Assembly (NCBI GenBank): GCA_050943475.1
Contig: JBMNPF010000002.1
Coordinates: 124,001-188,000 of the forward strand
Length of the DNA stretch: 64,000 nucleotides
Direction of reading: 5' to 3'
Origin: Metaruminococcus_A sp050943475
GTDB lineage: Bacteria; Bacillota; Clostridia; Oscillospirales; Ruminococcaceae
Shown: piece by piece, positions 8,132 through 17,623 of the stretch
Layout: every line of letters begins with the position of its first letter
How positions within the stretch are numbered: the first letter of the stretch is position 1
The notes under the pieces: generated by a model
What the model was told of the DNA's origin: nothing
The model's input: the letters and a program-made list of their open reading frames with translations, nothing else
Databases searched by the model: none
Position numbers and translations under genes: made by a program

Positions 8132-9364
8132 ATGGCAAAGATAGCGGTATTAGGGCATGGTGTGGTTGGTTCCGGCGTTGCAGAACTGCTTGAAATGAAC
8201 CACGCTTCCATTGCAGCAAAGGCAGGGGAGGAAATCATCATCAAATCCATTTTGGATTTGCGTGATTTTGACGTTCCCTATGCGGATAAATTTACGAAAA
8301 ATTTTGAGGATATTTTAAACGACCCGGAAATTTCGGTGGTTGTTGAGGTGATGGGTGGGCTGCATCCTGCGTATGATTATGTAAAAGCTTCCCTGTGTGC
8401 AGGCAAATCTGTTGTTACCTCAAACAAAGAGCTGGTGGCCGAAAAAGGCGCCGAGCTTTTAGCGGTGGCCAAGGAACACAATGTCAATTTTTTCTTTGAG
8501 GCGAGCGTTGGCGGCGGTATCCCGATTATTCGGCCGATGCATATGTGCCTCGCGGCAAATCAAATTACCGAAATTGCCGGTATTTTAAATGGTACCACCA
8601 ATTTTATTTTAACCAAAATGATTCATGAGCACATGCCGTTTGATGACGCCCTCAAACTTGCTCAGGAGCTTGGCTACGCAGAGCGTAATCCAGCTGCGGA
8701 TATTGAGGGAACCGATGCTTGCCGTAAAATTTGTATTTTGGCCTCTCTTGCGTTTGGACACCATGTTTATCCAAAGTTTGTTTATACCGAAGGCATTACC
8801 AAAGTTACGCTTGAGGACATTGCCTACGCAGAAGATTGGGGTGGGGTTGTTAAGCTGCTTGGTTGTGCTAAACGCTTGGAAAACGACAAATTGTTTGTGT
8901 TGGTTTCGCCAGCCTTTATTGGGCGGCACAGCCAGCTTGCGAGCATTGAGGATGTGTTTAATGGCATTCTGGTTCGCGGCGATGCAACCGGCGACGTTGT
9001 CTTTTATGGAAAAGGTGCCGGCAAGCTGCCGACTGCGAGCGCGGTTGTAGCGGATGTCATTGATGTTGTAAAAGCGCCGGCAACCAGCGCTTCCCTGAGC
9101 TGGGAGGATTCCCAGATGAACTATGTTGTGGAACATAAAAGCGAGCCGCTTGGGTTCTTTATCCGTTGCACATCGTCTGCGGCAGATCTGAAAGGCTATC
9201 TCACAGAAAAGCTCGGCGAGCTGACTTTCCTGAACCGTTCGGGCCAGCCGGAAAACGAATATGGCTTTGTGACGCCGCTCATCACCGAAGGAGCTCTGGA
9301 TGAAATTCTTGCTGCACGCGATGATGTAAAGGTGCTTTCAAAAATTCGCGTACTCGATTATTAA
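8132..9364 (+). CDS. hom: homoserine dehydrogenase
   Basis: The enzyme reduces aspartate semialdehyde to homoserine, the branch point to threonine and methionine. It has 410 residues. The N-terminal NAD(P)-binding motif is VLGHGVVGSGVAELL, the substrate region holds SNKELVAEKG and LNGTTNFILTKM, and the catalytic segment is ADIEGTDACRKICIL. The C-terminal 80 residues are an ACT-like regulatory domain, suggesting feedback inhibition. AAGGAGA precedes the ATG. It sits in an operon with the ACT-domain gene, thrB and lysC; thrC is not in this window. Confidence 0.96.
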   Translation: MAKIAVLGHGVVGSGVAELLEMNHASIAAKAGEEIIIKSILDLRDFDVPYADKFTKNFEDILNDPEISVVVEVMGGLHPAYDYVKASLCAGKSVVTSNKELVAEKGAELLAVAKEHNVNFFFEASVGGGIPIIRPMHMCLAANQITEIAGILNGTTNFILTKMIHEHMPFDDALKLAQELGYAERNPAADIEGTDACRKICILASLAFGHHVYPKFVYTEGITKVTLEDIAYAEDWGGVVKLLGCAKRLENDKLFVLVSPAFIGRHSQLASIEDVFNGILVRGDATGDVVFYGKGAGKLPTASAVVADVIDVVKAPATSASLSWEDSQMNYVVEHKSEPLGFFIRCTSSAADLKGYLTEKLGELTFLNRSGQPENEYGFVTPLITEGALDEILAARDDVKVLSKIRVLDY

Positions 9365-9375
9365 TGGGGGAAAGC

Positions 9376-10260
9376 ATGATATCAGTCAGAATCCCGGCGA
9401 CCAGTGCAAATCTAGGTGCTGGCTTTGATGCGCTTGGTCTCGCAGTTAGCTTGTACAATGACGTTTGTGTGGATGAATCCGACGAAATTTCGATTGTCTC
9501 TCTGGACGAGATGCCGGTTCCAACCAATGAGGGTAACCTCATTTATTCCACTGTACGTCAACTCTATGAACATTGCGGCAAAAGACTGCGGGGTTTAAAG
9601 ATTGAACAGGTCAACCGCATTCCAATGACAAGGGGCTTGGGCAGCAGCTCGGCCTGCATTATTGCAGGGCTACTTGCGGGGAACATCCTGCTGGGGGAAC
9701 CGTTTAAGGTGGATGATTTGGTCAACCTAGCCGCCCAAATGGAAGGGCACCCAGACAATACCACCCCGGCATTGCTGGGAGGAATTGTCACCTCGGTTTT
9801 TGATGGAAAGGAAGTCCATTATGTCCGTCAGGAGGTGGACAGCCGGCTTCGTTTCGTGGCAATTATTCCGGACTTTGAACTGAAAACTTCGGTGGCGCGC
9901 GGCTGCCTTCCTCAAACCATTCCGTTTGCAGACGCCGTGCATAACCTTTCCCGCGCAGCGTTGTTTTCCTCTTCGCTGCTGACCGGTAAATATGAAAATT
10001 TGCGGATTGCGGTGGGGGATGTCCTGCATCAACCATACCGGATGCCGCTTATTCCACACGCGGGCGACGTCTTTGAGCAGTGCTATGCGCTGGGAGCATA
10101 CGCAGCGTACATCAGCGGTGCAGGGCCAACTATCATGGCAATTGTCGACGGTGGTAACACCGGGTTTATCCCGCAGATTAAGGCTTATCTGGCCGAACAG
10201 GGTTTAAACTGGGCGGTGCAGGATTTAACGATTGACAACTTTGGAACACAAATAATGTAA
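9376..10260 (+). CDS. thrB: homoserine kinase
   Basis: ThrB phosphorylates homoserine on the way to threonine. It is a GHMP-family kinase of 294 residues: the N-terminus ISVRIPATSANLGAGFDALG is diagnostic, and the phosphate-binding loop is PMTRGLGSSSACIIAG near residue 85. The C-terminal GHMP motif reads ISGAGPTIMAI. An ATG at 9364 overlaps the hom stop, but ATG 9376 has GGGGGAAAG 1 to 9 bases upstream and begins the conserved sequence, so I prefer it. Confidence 0.95.
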   Translation: MISVRIPATSANLGAGFDALGLAVSLYNDVCVDESDEISIVSLDEMPVPTNEGNLIYSTVRQLYEHCGKRLRGLKIEQVNRIPMTRGLGSSSACIIAGLLAGNILLGEPFKVDDLVNLAAQMEGHPDNTTPALLGGIVTSVFDGKEVHYVRQEVDSRLRFVAIIPDFELKTSVARGCLPQTIPFADAVHNLSRAALFSSSLLTGKYENLRIAVGDVLHQPYRMPLIPHAGDVFEQCYALGAYAAYISGAGPTIMAIVDGGNTGFIPQIKAYLAEQGLNWAVQDLTIDNFGTQIM

Positions 10261-10281
10261 ATTTTATTAGGAGGAACTGTA

Positions 10282-11487
10282 ATGGGACTCATTGTGCAGA
10301 AATTTGGAGGCACATCGGTCAGAGATGCGGAGCGCGTTATGAATGTGGCAGGCATTGTGACCGATACCTACAAAAAAGGCAATCAGGTTGTCGTTGTGGT
10401 TTCGGCGCAGGGCGATACAACCGACGATCTGATTGAAAAAGCAAAGGAAATTAATGAAAATCCATCCCGGCGTGAAATGGATATGCTGCTTGCTACCGGC
10501 GAACAGATTTCCATTTCCCTGCTCGCAATGGCGATTGAAAAGCTGGGCTTTCCGGTCATCTCTTTGACAGGATGGCAGGCGGGGTTTGTCACCACGTCTT
10601 CCTATTCGCGTGCGCATATCCACCGGATTGAGAGCGAGCGCCTTCACAGAGAGCTGGATAAAAACAATATCGTCATTGTTGCAGGATTTCAGGGTATCTG
10701 CAAATATGATGATATTACAACATTGGGGCGCGGCGGTTCGGATACCAGTGCGGTTGCACTGGCCGCTGAATTGAAGGCGGACCTCTGCCAGATTTATACC
10801 GATGTTGATGGTGTTTACACCGCTGATCCGCGCATTGTCAAAACGGCGAAAAAGCTCGACGAAATTTCGTTCGACGAAATGTTGGAACTGGCAACGCTCG
10901 GCGCGCAGGTTCTGCACAACCGTTCGGTTGAAATGGCAAAGAAGTATAACGTAAACCTGGAAGTTGTATCCAGCTTAGAAAAGAAACCCGGCACAAAGGT
11001 GAAGGAGGTTGTTTCCGTGGAAAAAATGTTGATTCGAGGGGTAACCCGTGATAATGATGTAGCGCGTATTGCAGTGATTGGCCTGCCGGATAAACCGGGC
11101 ATTGCCTTTAAGGTGTTCTCGCTGATGAGCAAAAACAAAATCAATGTCGATATTATTTTGCAGTCGATTGGACGCGACGGCACCAAAGATATCAGCTTTA
11201 CGGTCTCGAAAGAAAATAAAGATCTTGCAGTAAAGGCGCTGGAGGAAAACCTTGTGGCGCTGGAAGCGCAGCGTGTGGAATCCAACGACAATGTCTGCAA
11301 ACTCTCGATTGTCGGTGCCGGCATGCAGACCAACGTCGGCGTTGCGACCAAAATGTTTGAGGCGCTGTTTGAGGCTGGCATCAACATCAATATGATTTCT
11401 ACCAGCGAAATTAAAATTTCTGTCCTGATTGAAAAAGAAGACAGTGAACGTGCACTTCGCGTCGTTCATGATGCATTTATTGACTAG
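10282..11487 (+). CDS. lysC: aspartate kinase
   Basis: Aspartate kinase performs the first step of the lysine, threonine and methionine pathway. The 401-residue monofunctional protein begins MGLIVQKFGGTSV, the family signature, and carries LGRGGSDTSAVALA in the catalytic domain. Two C-terminal ACT domains follow: GLPDKPGIAFKVFSLMS (about 273 onward) and IVGAGMQTNVGVATKMF (about 350 onward), so allosteric control by lysine or threonine is likely. TAGGAGGAACTG is a strong ribosome binding site. It lies 21 bases after thrB. An internal second start for a beta subunit, as in Bacillus, was not demonstrated. Confidence 0.96.
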   Translation: MGLIVQKFGGTSVRDAERVMNVAGIVTDTYKKGNQVVVVVSAQGDTTDDLIEKAKEINENPSRREMDMLLATGEQISISLLAMAIEKLGFPVISLTGWQAGFVTTSSYSRAHIHRIESERLHRELDKNNIVIVAGFQGICKYDDITTLGRGGSDTSAVALAAELKADLCQIYTDVDGVYTADPRIVKTAKKLDEISFDEMLELATLGAQVLHNRSVEMAKKYNVNLEVVSSLEKKPGTKVKEVVSVEKMLIRGVTRDNDVARIAVIGLPDKPGIAFKVFSLMSKNKINVDIILQSIGRDGTKDISFTVSKENKDLAVKALEENLVALEAQRVESNDNVCKLSIVGAGMQTNVGVATKMFEALFEAGININMISTSEIKISVLIEKEDSERALRVVHDAFID

Positions 11488-11498
11488 GTGAACAGACG

Positions 11499-12158
11499 AT
11501 GATAAAATGTGTTGCGTTCGATTTGGATGGAACGCTGGTCAATTCACTCGAAGATTTGGCGGACGCTTCGAATCATGCGCTCAAGGATTTGGGTTTTCCT
11601 GTGCACGACGTCAACGAATACCGCTATTTTGTTGGCAGCGGCGTTAACAAATTGTTTGAACGCGCCTTGCCGGAAGAGCATAAGGATGAGGCGACAGTAA
11701 CAAAGGCCCGGAAAGTTTTTGAAAGGTATTACAACCGCTGTTACTGCAACAAGACCGTACCCTATGAATTGGTTGTGGAGTTGTTGGATGAACTGGAGGA
11801 TGCTCATTACCGGCTGGCGGTAGTAACCAATAAGCCGGATGCGTTTGCAAAAAACATCCTGAAAACCTTGTTTCCCCATACGGAATTTGATTTCATCCAG
11901 GGCGCGAGTGACGAACTACCCAAAAAGCCCGATCCATCGCTGCTTAAGCAGTGTATGGAGGAGCTCCATATGAAGCCGGAGGATTGTATTTACTGCGGGG
12001 ATTCCGATGTAGATGTCGCCTTTGCGCACAATGCGGGAATTCCAGTAGCGGGCGCCGCATGGGGATTCCGCGGTATGGATGAGTTGGAAGCAGCGGGGGC
12101 CGACTATATCATTAATTATCCAAATGAGTTGCTCGCGTTATTGGACATCTTGAATTGA
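11499..12158 (+). CDS. gph: HAD-superfamily phosphatase, phosphoglycolate phosphatase-like
   Basis: This 219-residue protein is a class I HAD hydrolase. Motif I is CVAFDLDGTLVNSLEDL at the N-terminus with the nucleophile DLDGT. Motif II is AVVTNKPD, motif III the lysine in KKPDPSL, and motif IV CGDSDVDVAFAHNAG. The small helical cap places it with phosphoglycolate phosphatase and PpaX-type pyrophosphatases. Which substrate it uses cannot be decided from sequence. AGGTGA precedes the ATG, and it follows lysC by 11 bases, so it is probably in that operon. Confidence 0.85.
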   Translation: MIKCVAFDLDGTLVNSLEDLADASNHALKDLGFPVHDVNEYRYFVGSGVNKLFERALPEEHKDEATVTKARKVFERYYNRCYCNKTVPYELVVELLDELEDAHYRLAVVTNKPDAFAKNILKTLFPHTEFDFIQGASDELPKKPDPSLLKQCMEELHMKPEDCIYCGDSDVDVAFAHNAGIPVAGAAWGFRGMDELEAAGADYIINYPNELLALLDILN

Positions 12159-12213
12159 ATGCCGAATTGTTGTAAAATGAAGTAGCTTTAGATTGATTGA
12201 AAGGAAGTATCCT

Positions 12214-12957
12214 ATGTCAGGACATTCAAAGTGGAATAATATTAAGCGCAAAAAAGAAAAGACCGATGCGCAGAAAGCCAAAATATTCACCAAAATAGGC
12301 CGTGAAATTACGGTAGCGGTTAAAGAGGGCGGTGCTGACCCGAACTCCAATGGCAAGTTGCGCGATCTGATTGCCAAGGCAAAGTCCAACAACGTGCCGA
12401 ATGACAACATTGACCGTATCATTAAAAAGGCGGCTGGCAGCGGCGATAAAAACGACTTTGAAAGCATTGTTTACGAAGGCTACGGTCCAAACGGCGTTGC
12501 AGTCATTGTGGAAACCCTGACCGATAATCGCAACCGCACCGCTTCGGATGTGCGTCATTATTTTGATAAATTCGGCGGCAACCTTGGAACCTCCGGCTGC
12601 GTTTCTTTCATGTTCAGTGAAAAAGGTATTATTGTCATGGAAAATACCTTTACCGATGAAGAAAAGCTGATGGAAGATATTATGGAATCCGGTGCGGATG
12701 ACTATAACATTGACGAGGAAGAAATCGAGATCACGACTGATCCGGCGAGCTTCCGCGAGGTGCGGGATGCGCTGGAGGAAATGGGTTACACCTTTGCTTC
12801 CGCGGATGTTGAAATGGTTCCCTCCACCTATGTCACCCTGACCGATCCCGACCATATCCTGAAAATGAATCTTTTGCTGGAGCATTTGGAGGATAACGAT
12901 GATGTTCAGAATGTCTACCATAACTGGGATATGCCGGAAGAGGAAGAAGAGGACTGA
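12214..12957 (+). CDS. yebC: YebC/PmpR-family protein
   Basis: The protein of 247 residues belongs to the YebC/PmpR family, known as transcriptional regulators and, more recently, implicated in translation of difficult sequences. The N-terminus MSGHSKWNNIKRKKEKTDA and the motif GYGPNGVAVIVETLTDNRNR are strongly conserved. Acidic residues dominate the C-terminus (EEEEED). The start at 12214 has AAAGGAAGTA upstream; an in-frame ATT/ATG further upstream lacks a good site. A terminator pair follows. Confidence 0.95.
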   Translation: MSGHSKWNNIKRKKEKTDAQKAKIFTKIGREITVAVKEGGADPNSNGKLRDLIAKAKSNNVPNDNIDRIIKKAAGSGDKNDFESIVYEGYGPNGVAVIVETLTDNRNRTASDVRHYFDKFGGNLGTSGCVSFMFSEKGIIVMENTFTDEEKLMEDIMESGADDYNIDEEEIEITTDPASFREVRDALEEMGYTFASADVEMVPSTYVTLTDPDHILKMNLLLEHLEDNDDVQNVYHNWDMPEEEEED

Positions 12958-13021
12958 ACATAGCGGAACAACGGTTGCTATTAAAGCTGTTATTTACTTA
13001 CTCGTAAAAAATAAAGCTAAC

Positions 13022-13060
13022 CAGCAAAAATCCCCTGTAATCAACAGGGGATTTTTGCTG
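13022..13060. terminator. bidirectional terminator after yebC
   Basis: A 17-bp perfect stem, arms 13022-13038 and 13044-13060, with loop AATCA. Both strands give a run of T after the GC-rich part (ATCCCCTGT core), so it can end transcription of yebC and of the oncoming aro operon. Confidence 0.85.
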
Positions 13061-13070
13061 TTGGATACCG

Positions 13071-13107
13071 AATAGAAAAGCCACGCGTTATGCGTGGCTT
13101 TTCTATT
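13071..13107. terminator. second bidirectional terminator, at the aroC 3' end
   Basis: A 16-bp perfect stem, arms 13071-13086 and 13092-13107, with loop GTTAT and core AAGCCACGC. On the minus strand it begins in the aroC stop codon. Together with the hairpin at 13022 it separates two convergent operons. Confidence 0.8.
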
Positions 13108-14203
13108 ACAAGGCTATTTTCCCATGCTCCATCATCAAATCAAGTATCGCCAAGTTGACCGCCGCTTCTACAACAACAGCCGCGCGGATGGCAATACAGG
13201 GGTCATGACGGCCTTTTACTTCAATGGTTGCATCGGTAAGTGTTTTATAATCAATGGTTTGCTGGGGCTGGGCAATCGAAGAGGTTGGCTTAATGGCCGC
13301 CCGCAGAATAATCGGCATGGAGAAAGTGATCCCGCCAAGAATACCACCGTTGTGGTTGGTACGGGTTCGAACGGAGCCGTTATCCATATAAAAAGAATCG
13401 TTGTTTTCGCTGCCATAAACGCGGGTTGAGTCAAAACCGTCTCCAAACTCAACGCCCTTTACAGCGGGGACCCCGAACAGGATAGAGGAAATAACGTTTT
13501 CTACGCCGTCAAACATCGGGGATCCGATCCCTGCCGGCATCCCAACAACACAGCATTCAATAACGCCGCCGACGGAATCAAGATGTAGACGTGCGGTTTC
13601 AATGACTTCGCGCATTTTCGACTCTATTTTAGGATCCAGCAGGGGAAAATCCATTTCCTGAAGGCGCCGGATGGTTTCAAGCGGGATACATACCGGGTTA
13701 AACCGTTCTTCTGAAACATCTTTAATGGAAAGCACATGGGACGCTACAAAAACACCATGCCGTTCAAGAATCTGTTTGCAGATTCCGCCCGCCAAAACCA
13801 ATGGCGCCGTAAGCCTTCCGGAAAAATGCCCACCACCGCGGATATCATTGGCGCCGCGATAACGTACCGCGCCGGTGTAGTCTGCGTGCCCGGGACGGGC
13901 GAGATGCTGCATTTCGCCATAATCGCCGGAACGGGTATCGGTGTTTTGAATGATGCCGGTCAAAGGTGTTCCAGTGGTACACCCATTGTAAAAACCGGAG
14001 ACGAGTTCCGGCAGGTCCGGCTCCGTCCGGGCGGTTGAGGTGTTATCACCTTTTTTAGCCGTGCGCCGTGCGGTAAAACGGCGCAGTTCGCTTAGGTCGA
14101 TCGCTTCCCCGGCAGGGAGATTATCCAGCGTCATGCCAATGGCTTTGCCGTGGGATTCCCCGAAAATGGAAAGGCGCAGGGTTCTATTCCAGGTCGATGA
14201 CAT
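13106..14203 (-). CDS. aroC: chorismate synthase
   Basis: AroC makes chorismate from EPSP, the last shikimate step, using reduced FMN. Its 365 residues carry the family signatures FGESHGKAIG at the N-terminus, GGGHFSGRLTA, and GRHDPCIAIRA near the C-terminus. The ATG at 14203 has AGGAGGG upstream, inside the end of aroA, giving a 20-base overlap. It is the last gene of the aroF-aroB-aroA-aroC operon, and its stop codon lies in a terminator stem. Confidence 0.97.
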   Translation of the reverse strand: MSSTWNRTLRLSIFGESHGKAIGMTLDNLPAGEAIDLSELRRFTARRTAKKGDNTSTARTEPDLPELVSGFYNGCTTGTPLTGIIQNTDTRSGDYGEMQHLARPGHADYTGAVRYRGANDIRGGGHFSGRLTAPLVLAGGICKQILERHGVFVASHVLSIKDVSEERFNPVCIPLETIRRLQEMDFPLLDPKIESKMREVIETARLHLDSVGGVIECCVVGMPAGIGSPMFDGVENVISSILFGVPAVKGVEFGDGFDSTRVYGSENNDSFYMDNGSVRTRTNHNGGILGGITFSMPIILRAAIKPTSSIAQPQQTIDYKTLTDATIEVKGRHDPCIAIRAAVVVEAAVNLAILDLMMEHGKIAL

Positions 14204-15464
14204 TGCAGAGCCCTCCTATGGCTTGATAATCCTCATAAAAAGCAGGATAGGATTTCCTGATGGATTCAGCTTGTTTTAATGTAACAGCGCCGGTTGCCGT
14301 CGAGGCAATTACAGCGGTTGACATGGCAATTCGATGATCGTTGCTGCTGTCAACCGTACAGCCGTAAAATTCAGTTTTTCCCCGGATGATGAGGCCGTCC
14401 GATGTAACGGTAACCTGTGCTCCACCGGCTGTGAGAAGAGCAGAAACAGCGGCTAGACGATCGCTTTCTTTTATGCGCAGCCGTTCTGCGTGGTGGATAA
14501 CCGATTCCCCTGCACACTGACTGGCAAGTACGGCCAGAATTGGAACCAAGTCGGGAATATCCCGCGCGTCCACCTCAATGGGGGAGAGGATACCGGACTC
14601 TGGTGCGGATACTGTGATGCGGTCCGTATCTACCGAAATCAATGCGCCTGCTTTTTTTAGATAATCCACGATGATTTTATCTCCCTGTGCCGATTGCTGA
14701 TAATCCAGGCCGGATACGGCGACCGGACCGCTCAAAGCGCCGGCGGTTAAGAAAAAAGCGGCTTGGGAGAAATCCCCTTCCACAGTTACCTCCGTTGGAT
14801 GGTAGGTTTGTCCGCCGGGAACAGTGACGATATTTCCGTTTAATGCCGCCTGAATTCCGAACTTGTGCAGCATTTCAATGGTCATTTGTACGTAGGGCCT
14901 GGATTCAAATGCCCCTGTAATATGGATGACACTGTCCTGTTTAAGCAAAGGCAAGGCAAACAGCAGCCCGGTGATAAATTGGGAACTGATGTTTCCGGGA
15001 ATGGTAAAGCTTCCGCCGGATAGTGTGCCCTGAATGGAGAACGGCATGGTTTCATGATAATGAAACCGAATGCCCTTTTGCCCCAGGCCATCAAGATAGG
15101 GTGTAATGGGACGGGAAGGGAGCCGCCCTTCTCCCAGAAACGTCGCCTCACAGCCAAGCACTGCTGCAACCGGGATTAAAAAACGCAGGGTAGAGCCGGA
15201 TTCTTTACAGGAAAGCAGCGCGGTTGTAGGGATGGAGCCGTCTATGCCGTCAATTACAGCGAAATCAGTGCCGCATTCAATGGTAGCGCCCAAAGCAGTC
15301 AAACAATCAATGGTGGCGGTAATGTCCTTTGAAAAGATGAGGTTGCGCACGATGGACTGCCCATGAGCTAGTGCCGCACAGATAATCGCGCGGTGGGATG
15401 CGCTTTTGGAGGGAACGGCGGCAACAGCTCCAGTAAGCCGGGAAGGAGAAAATTGTACGGTCAT
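14184..15464 (-). CDS. aroA: 3-phosphoshikimate 1-carboxyvinyltransferase (EPSP synthase)
   Basis: AroA joins PEP to shikimate 3-phosphate. It has 426 residues in two alpha/beta domains. The N-terminal PSKSASHRAIICAAL contains the conserved lysine and arginine; KESGSTLRFLIPVAA matches the family PEP-binding loop (usually GNAGT), here with ESGST. ERLRIKESDRL and SSNDHRIAMS are the C-terminal signatures. The ESGST form is typical of class II-like enzymes from Gram-positive bacteria, which are often less sensitive to glyphosate; I infer this and have not shown it. It overlaps aroB by 4 bases. Confidence 0.95.
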   Translation of the reverse strand: MTVQFSPSRLTGAVAAVPSKSASHRAIICAALAHGQSIVRNLIFSKDITATIDCLTALGATIECGTDFAVIDGIDGSIPTTALLSCKESGSTLRFLIPVAAVLGCEATFLGEGRLPSRPITPYLDGLGQKGIRFHYHETMPFSIQGTLSGGSFTIPGNISSQFITGLLFALPLLKQDSVIHITGAFESRPYVQMTIEMLHKFGIQAALNGNIVTVPGGQTYHPTEVTVEGDFSQAAFFLTAGALSGPVAVSGLDYQQSAQGDKIIVDYLKKAGALISVDTDRITVSAPESGILSPIEVDARDIPDLVPILAVLASQCAGESVIHHAERLRIKESDRLAAVSALLTAGGAQVTVTSDGLIIRGKTEFYGCTVDSSNDHRIAMSTAVIASTATGAVTLKQAESIRKSYPAFYEDYQAIGGLCNVIDLE

Positions 15465-16522
15465 AGCTGGTAACTCCCCTGAACAAAGCGAATGTAGTCC
15501 TCACGGGACAGTTTGGCAACAAAACTGTCCCCAATTTTGCGCACAAGCACAATGCTGATGCTGTCAGCAGAGGCTTTTTTATCCATCAAACTGTATTCGA
15601 TGAGAGGTCCGTTGTCAATTTCAGCGTCAATGGGCAATCCGCATCGCTGAATACAGGAAACAAGCCGCGCGGTAGTTCCGGTCTCGGTAAGATTGTACCG
15701 TTCGGAAAGAGCGGTTATTTTTGCCATGCCTGCCGCCACGCCCATACCGTGTGAATAGGTGGAATAGTGGTAGTATTTTTCAATGGCATGACCAAAGGTG
15801 TGGCCAAAATTGAGCAGCATCCGTTCGCCGGTATCAAATTCATCCCGTTCCACTACTTCTTTTTTTATTTCAATACACCGCCGGATCACCGTTTCCAGAT
15901 GTTCAGAAAGCGCTCCATCTTCAATCGTTTCAAAAATAGAGCTATCTTTAATCATACCATACTTAATGGCCTCTGCCACACCGTCTGCAAAGTGTTCTTT
16001 AGAAAGGGTGGAAAGGGTGCCAATATCACAGATTACCAAGTTCGGCTGTTTAAAAGAACCAACCAGATTTTTTCCGCCTTCAATGTTGACCGCTGTTTTT
16101 CCGCCGACCGAGGAATCAATCTGTGCAAGAAAGGTGGTTGGAATTTGAATATAATCGATGCCCCGCATATAGGTTGCGGCGCAGAATCCGGTCAAATCTC
16201 CAACTACGCCGCCTCCCAAAGCGACGAGAGCATCCTTGCGGGTGATCTTATGAGCACAGAGAAATTCGTACAACTCGCCAAGCTGATGGAGGGACTTAGA
16301 GGCTTCACCGTGCGGAATTACATAACAAACGACGGTGTATCCGGCTGCCTGCAGAGAATCGGTTACGGTTCGCGCGTACAAAGGGGCGACAGTGTCGTCG
16401 CTCACAAGGGCAATTTGTTTCGCTTTTGTCGCTTTTTGTACCAGGTTACCGGTATTTTGAAGCAAATCATAACCGGTATAAATGGAATACCGTGTGCTTG
16501 CGTTGACAACAATTTCGTTCAT
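15461..16522 (-). CDS. aroB: 3-dehydroquinate synthase
   Basis: AroB cyclises DAHP to 3-dehydroquinate with NAD and a divalent metal. The 353-residue protein shows KDALVALGGGVVGDLTGF (NAD and substrate loop), PTTFLAQIDSSVGGKTAVN, and the metal ligands in LLNFGHTFGHAIE and HGMGVAAGM. AAGGTGAT is upstream of the ATG. It follows aroF by 11 bases and overlaps aroA by 4, so it belongs to the aroF operon. Confidence 0.97.
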   Translation of the reverse strand: MNEIVVNASTRYSIYTGYDLLQNTGNLVQKATKAKQIALVSDDTVAPLYARTVTDSLQAAGYTVVCYVIPHGEASKSLHQLGELYEFLCAHKITRKDALVALGGGVVGDLTGFCAATYMRGIDYIQIPTTFLAQIDSSVGGKTAVNIEGGKNLVGSFKQPNLVICDIGTLSTLSKEHFADGVAEAIKYGMIKDSSIFETIEDGALSEHLETVIRRCIEIKKEVVERDEFDTGERMLLNFGHTFGHAIEKYYHYSTYSHGMGVAAGMAKITALSERYNLTETGTTARLVSCIQRCGLPIDAEIDNGPLIEYSLMDKKASADSISIVLVRKIGDSFVAKLSREDYIRFVQGSYQL

Positions 16523-16533
16523 ATTCGATCACC

Positions 16534-17544
16534 TTATAAGGTTTTGCCGCAGAAAACCGCAAGCTGTTTAATTTTGCCCATGGTTTCGTCAAACGCGTCC
16601 GGAGTCATGGACTGTGCACCGTCGGAAAGCGCTTTGGAAGGGTTGTTGTGAACCTCAATCATCAAACCGTCTGCGCCGCAGGCAACGGCAGCAAGCGCCA
16701 TTGGTTCAACCAGCGGAACCATACCGGTTGCATGGGAGGGATCGACAATAATGGGAAGATGGGAAAGATGTTTTATAAGGGCAACGGCGGATAAATCCAA
16801 TGTATTGCGGGTCATGGTTTCAAAGGTGCGGATACCGCGTTCACAGAGGATGATGTTGGAATTGCCGCCTGCGTAGATGTATTCAGCGCTCATAAGGAAT
16901 TCTTCAATGGTATTGGCAAGTCCGCGTTTGAGCAGGATGGTCTTATCGGAATGACCAAGGGCTTTAAGTAGTTCGAAATTCTGCATATTACGGGCCCCTA
17001 CCTGGATGATGTCAACGTCGGCAAACAAATCAAGGTGTTGGAGCGACATAATCTCGGTGACAATGGGCAGACCGGTCGCTTTTTTTGCCTCCAGCAGAAG
17101 TTCGATTCCATCGCCGCGCAGACCCTGGAATGCATATGGAGAAGTACGGGGCTTGAAAGCGCCGCCACGCAGGAATTTGGCGCCGGCAGCTTTGACACGG
17201 TTTGCCACTTCAATAATCTGCTCTTCGCTTTCGACCGAGCAGGGGCCGGCCATTACTTTAAAGTTACCATGACCAATTTGTTCCCCGCAGACTTCAATAG
17301 TGCTGTCATCCGGATGAAATTTGCGGTTGACGTTTTTATAAGGCTCCTGAACGCGTTTGACGCTCTCAACAATCTCGTTGGCCGCCACATTATCAATGTT
17401 TACTACCGAAGTATCACCAATCAAGCCGACAATTGTGGTGTGATCGCCAACAACCACATTGGTTTTAAGACCGTAATCCTCAAACCATTTAAGGAGTTCG
17501 TCAACCTGTGATTTGGGTACATCCTGTTTTAAAATGACTACCAT
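16534..17544 (-). CDS. aroF: DAHP synthase with N-terminal ferredoxin-like regulatory domain
   Basis: This enzyme condenses PEP and erythrose 4-phosphate, the entry to aromatic amino acid synthesis. Residues 1 to about 75 form the ferredoxin-like domain that mediates feedback control in the AroA-beta/KDO8P-like class. The TIM barrel follows with FKVMAGPCSVESEEQI, FLRGGAFKPRTSPYAF, LLKRGL and PIIVDPSHATG. The start ATG at 17544 has AGGAGG 8 bases upstream; a TTG at 17550 is less likely. The ribosome binding site comes right after an intrinsic terminator that is part of an attenuator, so expression is probably set by both aromatic amino acid supply and feedback. Confidence 0.96.
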   Translation of the reverse strand: MVVILKQDVPKSQVDELLKWFEDYGLKTNVVVGDHTTIVGLIGDTSVVNIDNVAANEIVESVKRVQEPYKNVNRKFHPDDSTIEVCGEQIGHGNFKVMAGPCSVESEEQIIEVANRVKAAGAKFLRGGAFKPRTSPYAFQGLRGDGIELLLEAKKATGLPIVTEIMSLQHLDLFADVDIIQVGARNMQNFELLKALGHSDKTILLKRGLANTIEEFLMSAEYIYAGGNSNIILCERGIRTFETMTRNTLDLSAVALIKHLSHLPIIVDPSHATGMVPLVEPMALAAVACGADGLMIEVHNNPSKALSDGAQSMTPDAFDETMGKIKQLAVFCGKTL

Positions 17545-17560
17545 TTGCAATTCCTCCTAA

Positions 17561-17605
17561 AAATAAAGCAGGCTATGGCTTCTTTTCCGAAGTCATAGCC
17601 TGCTT
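17561..17605 (-). terminator. attenuator terminator before aroF
   Basis: Read on the minus strand, arms 17594-17605 and 17566-17577 form a 12-bp stem (AAGCAGGCTATG), continued by a G-T pair and CTTC/GAAG, then a T-rich tail TTTATTTTT. It lies between the stop codon of the Phe-rich leader peptide and the aroF ribosome binding site, so it acts before, not after, the operon. Confidence 0.88.
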
Positions 17606-17623
17606 GGATTAACAGTGTTCTTT

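Noticed and set aside
15767..16651. A 294-codon plus-strand frame
   Set aside because: It lies opposite aroB, which has clear family motifs; the sequence has no recognisable domain and no start signals.
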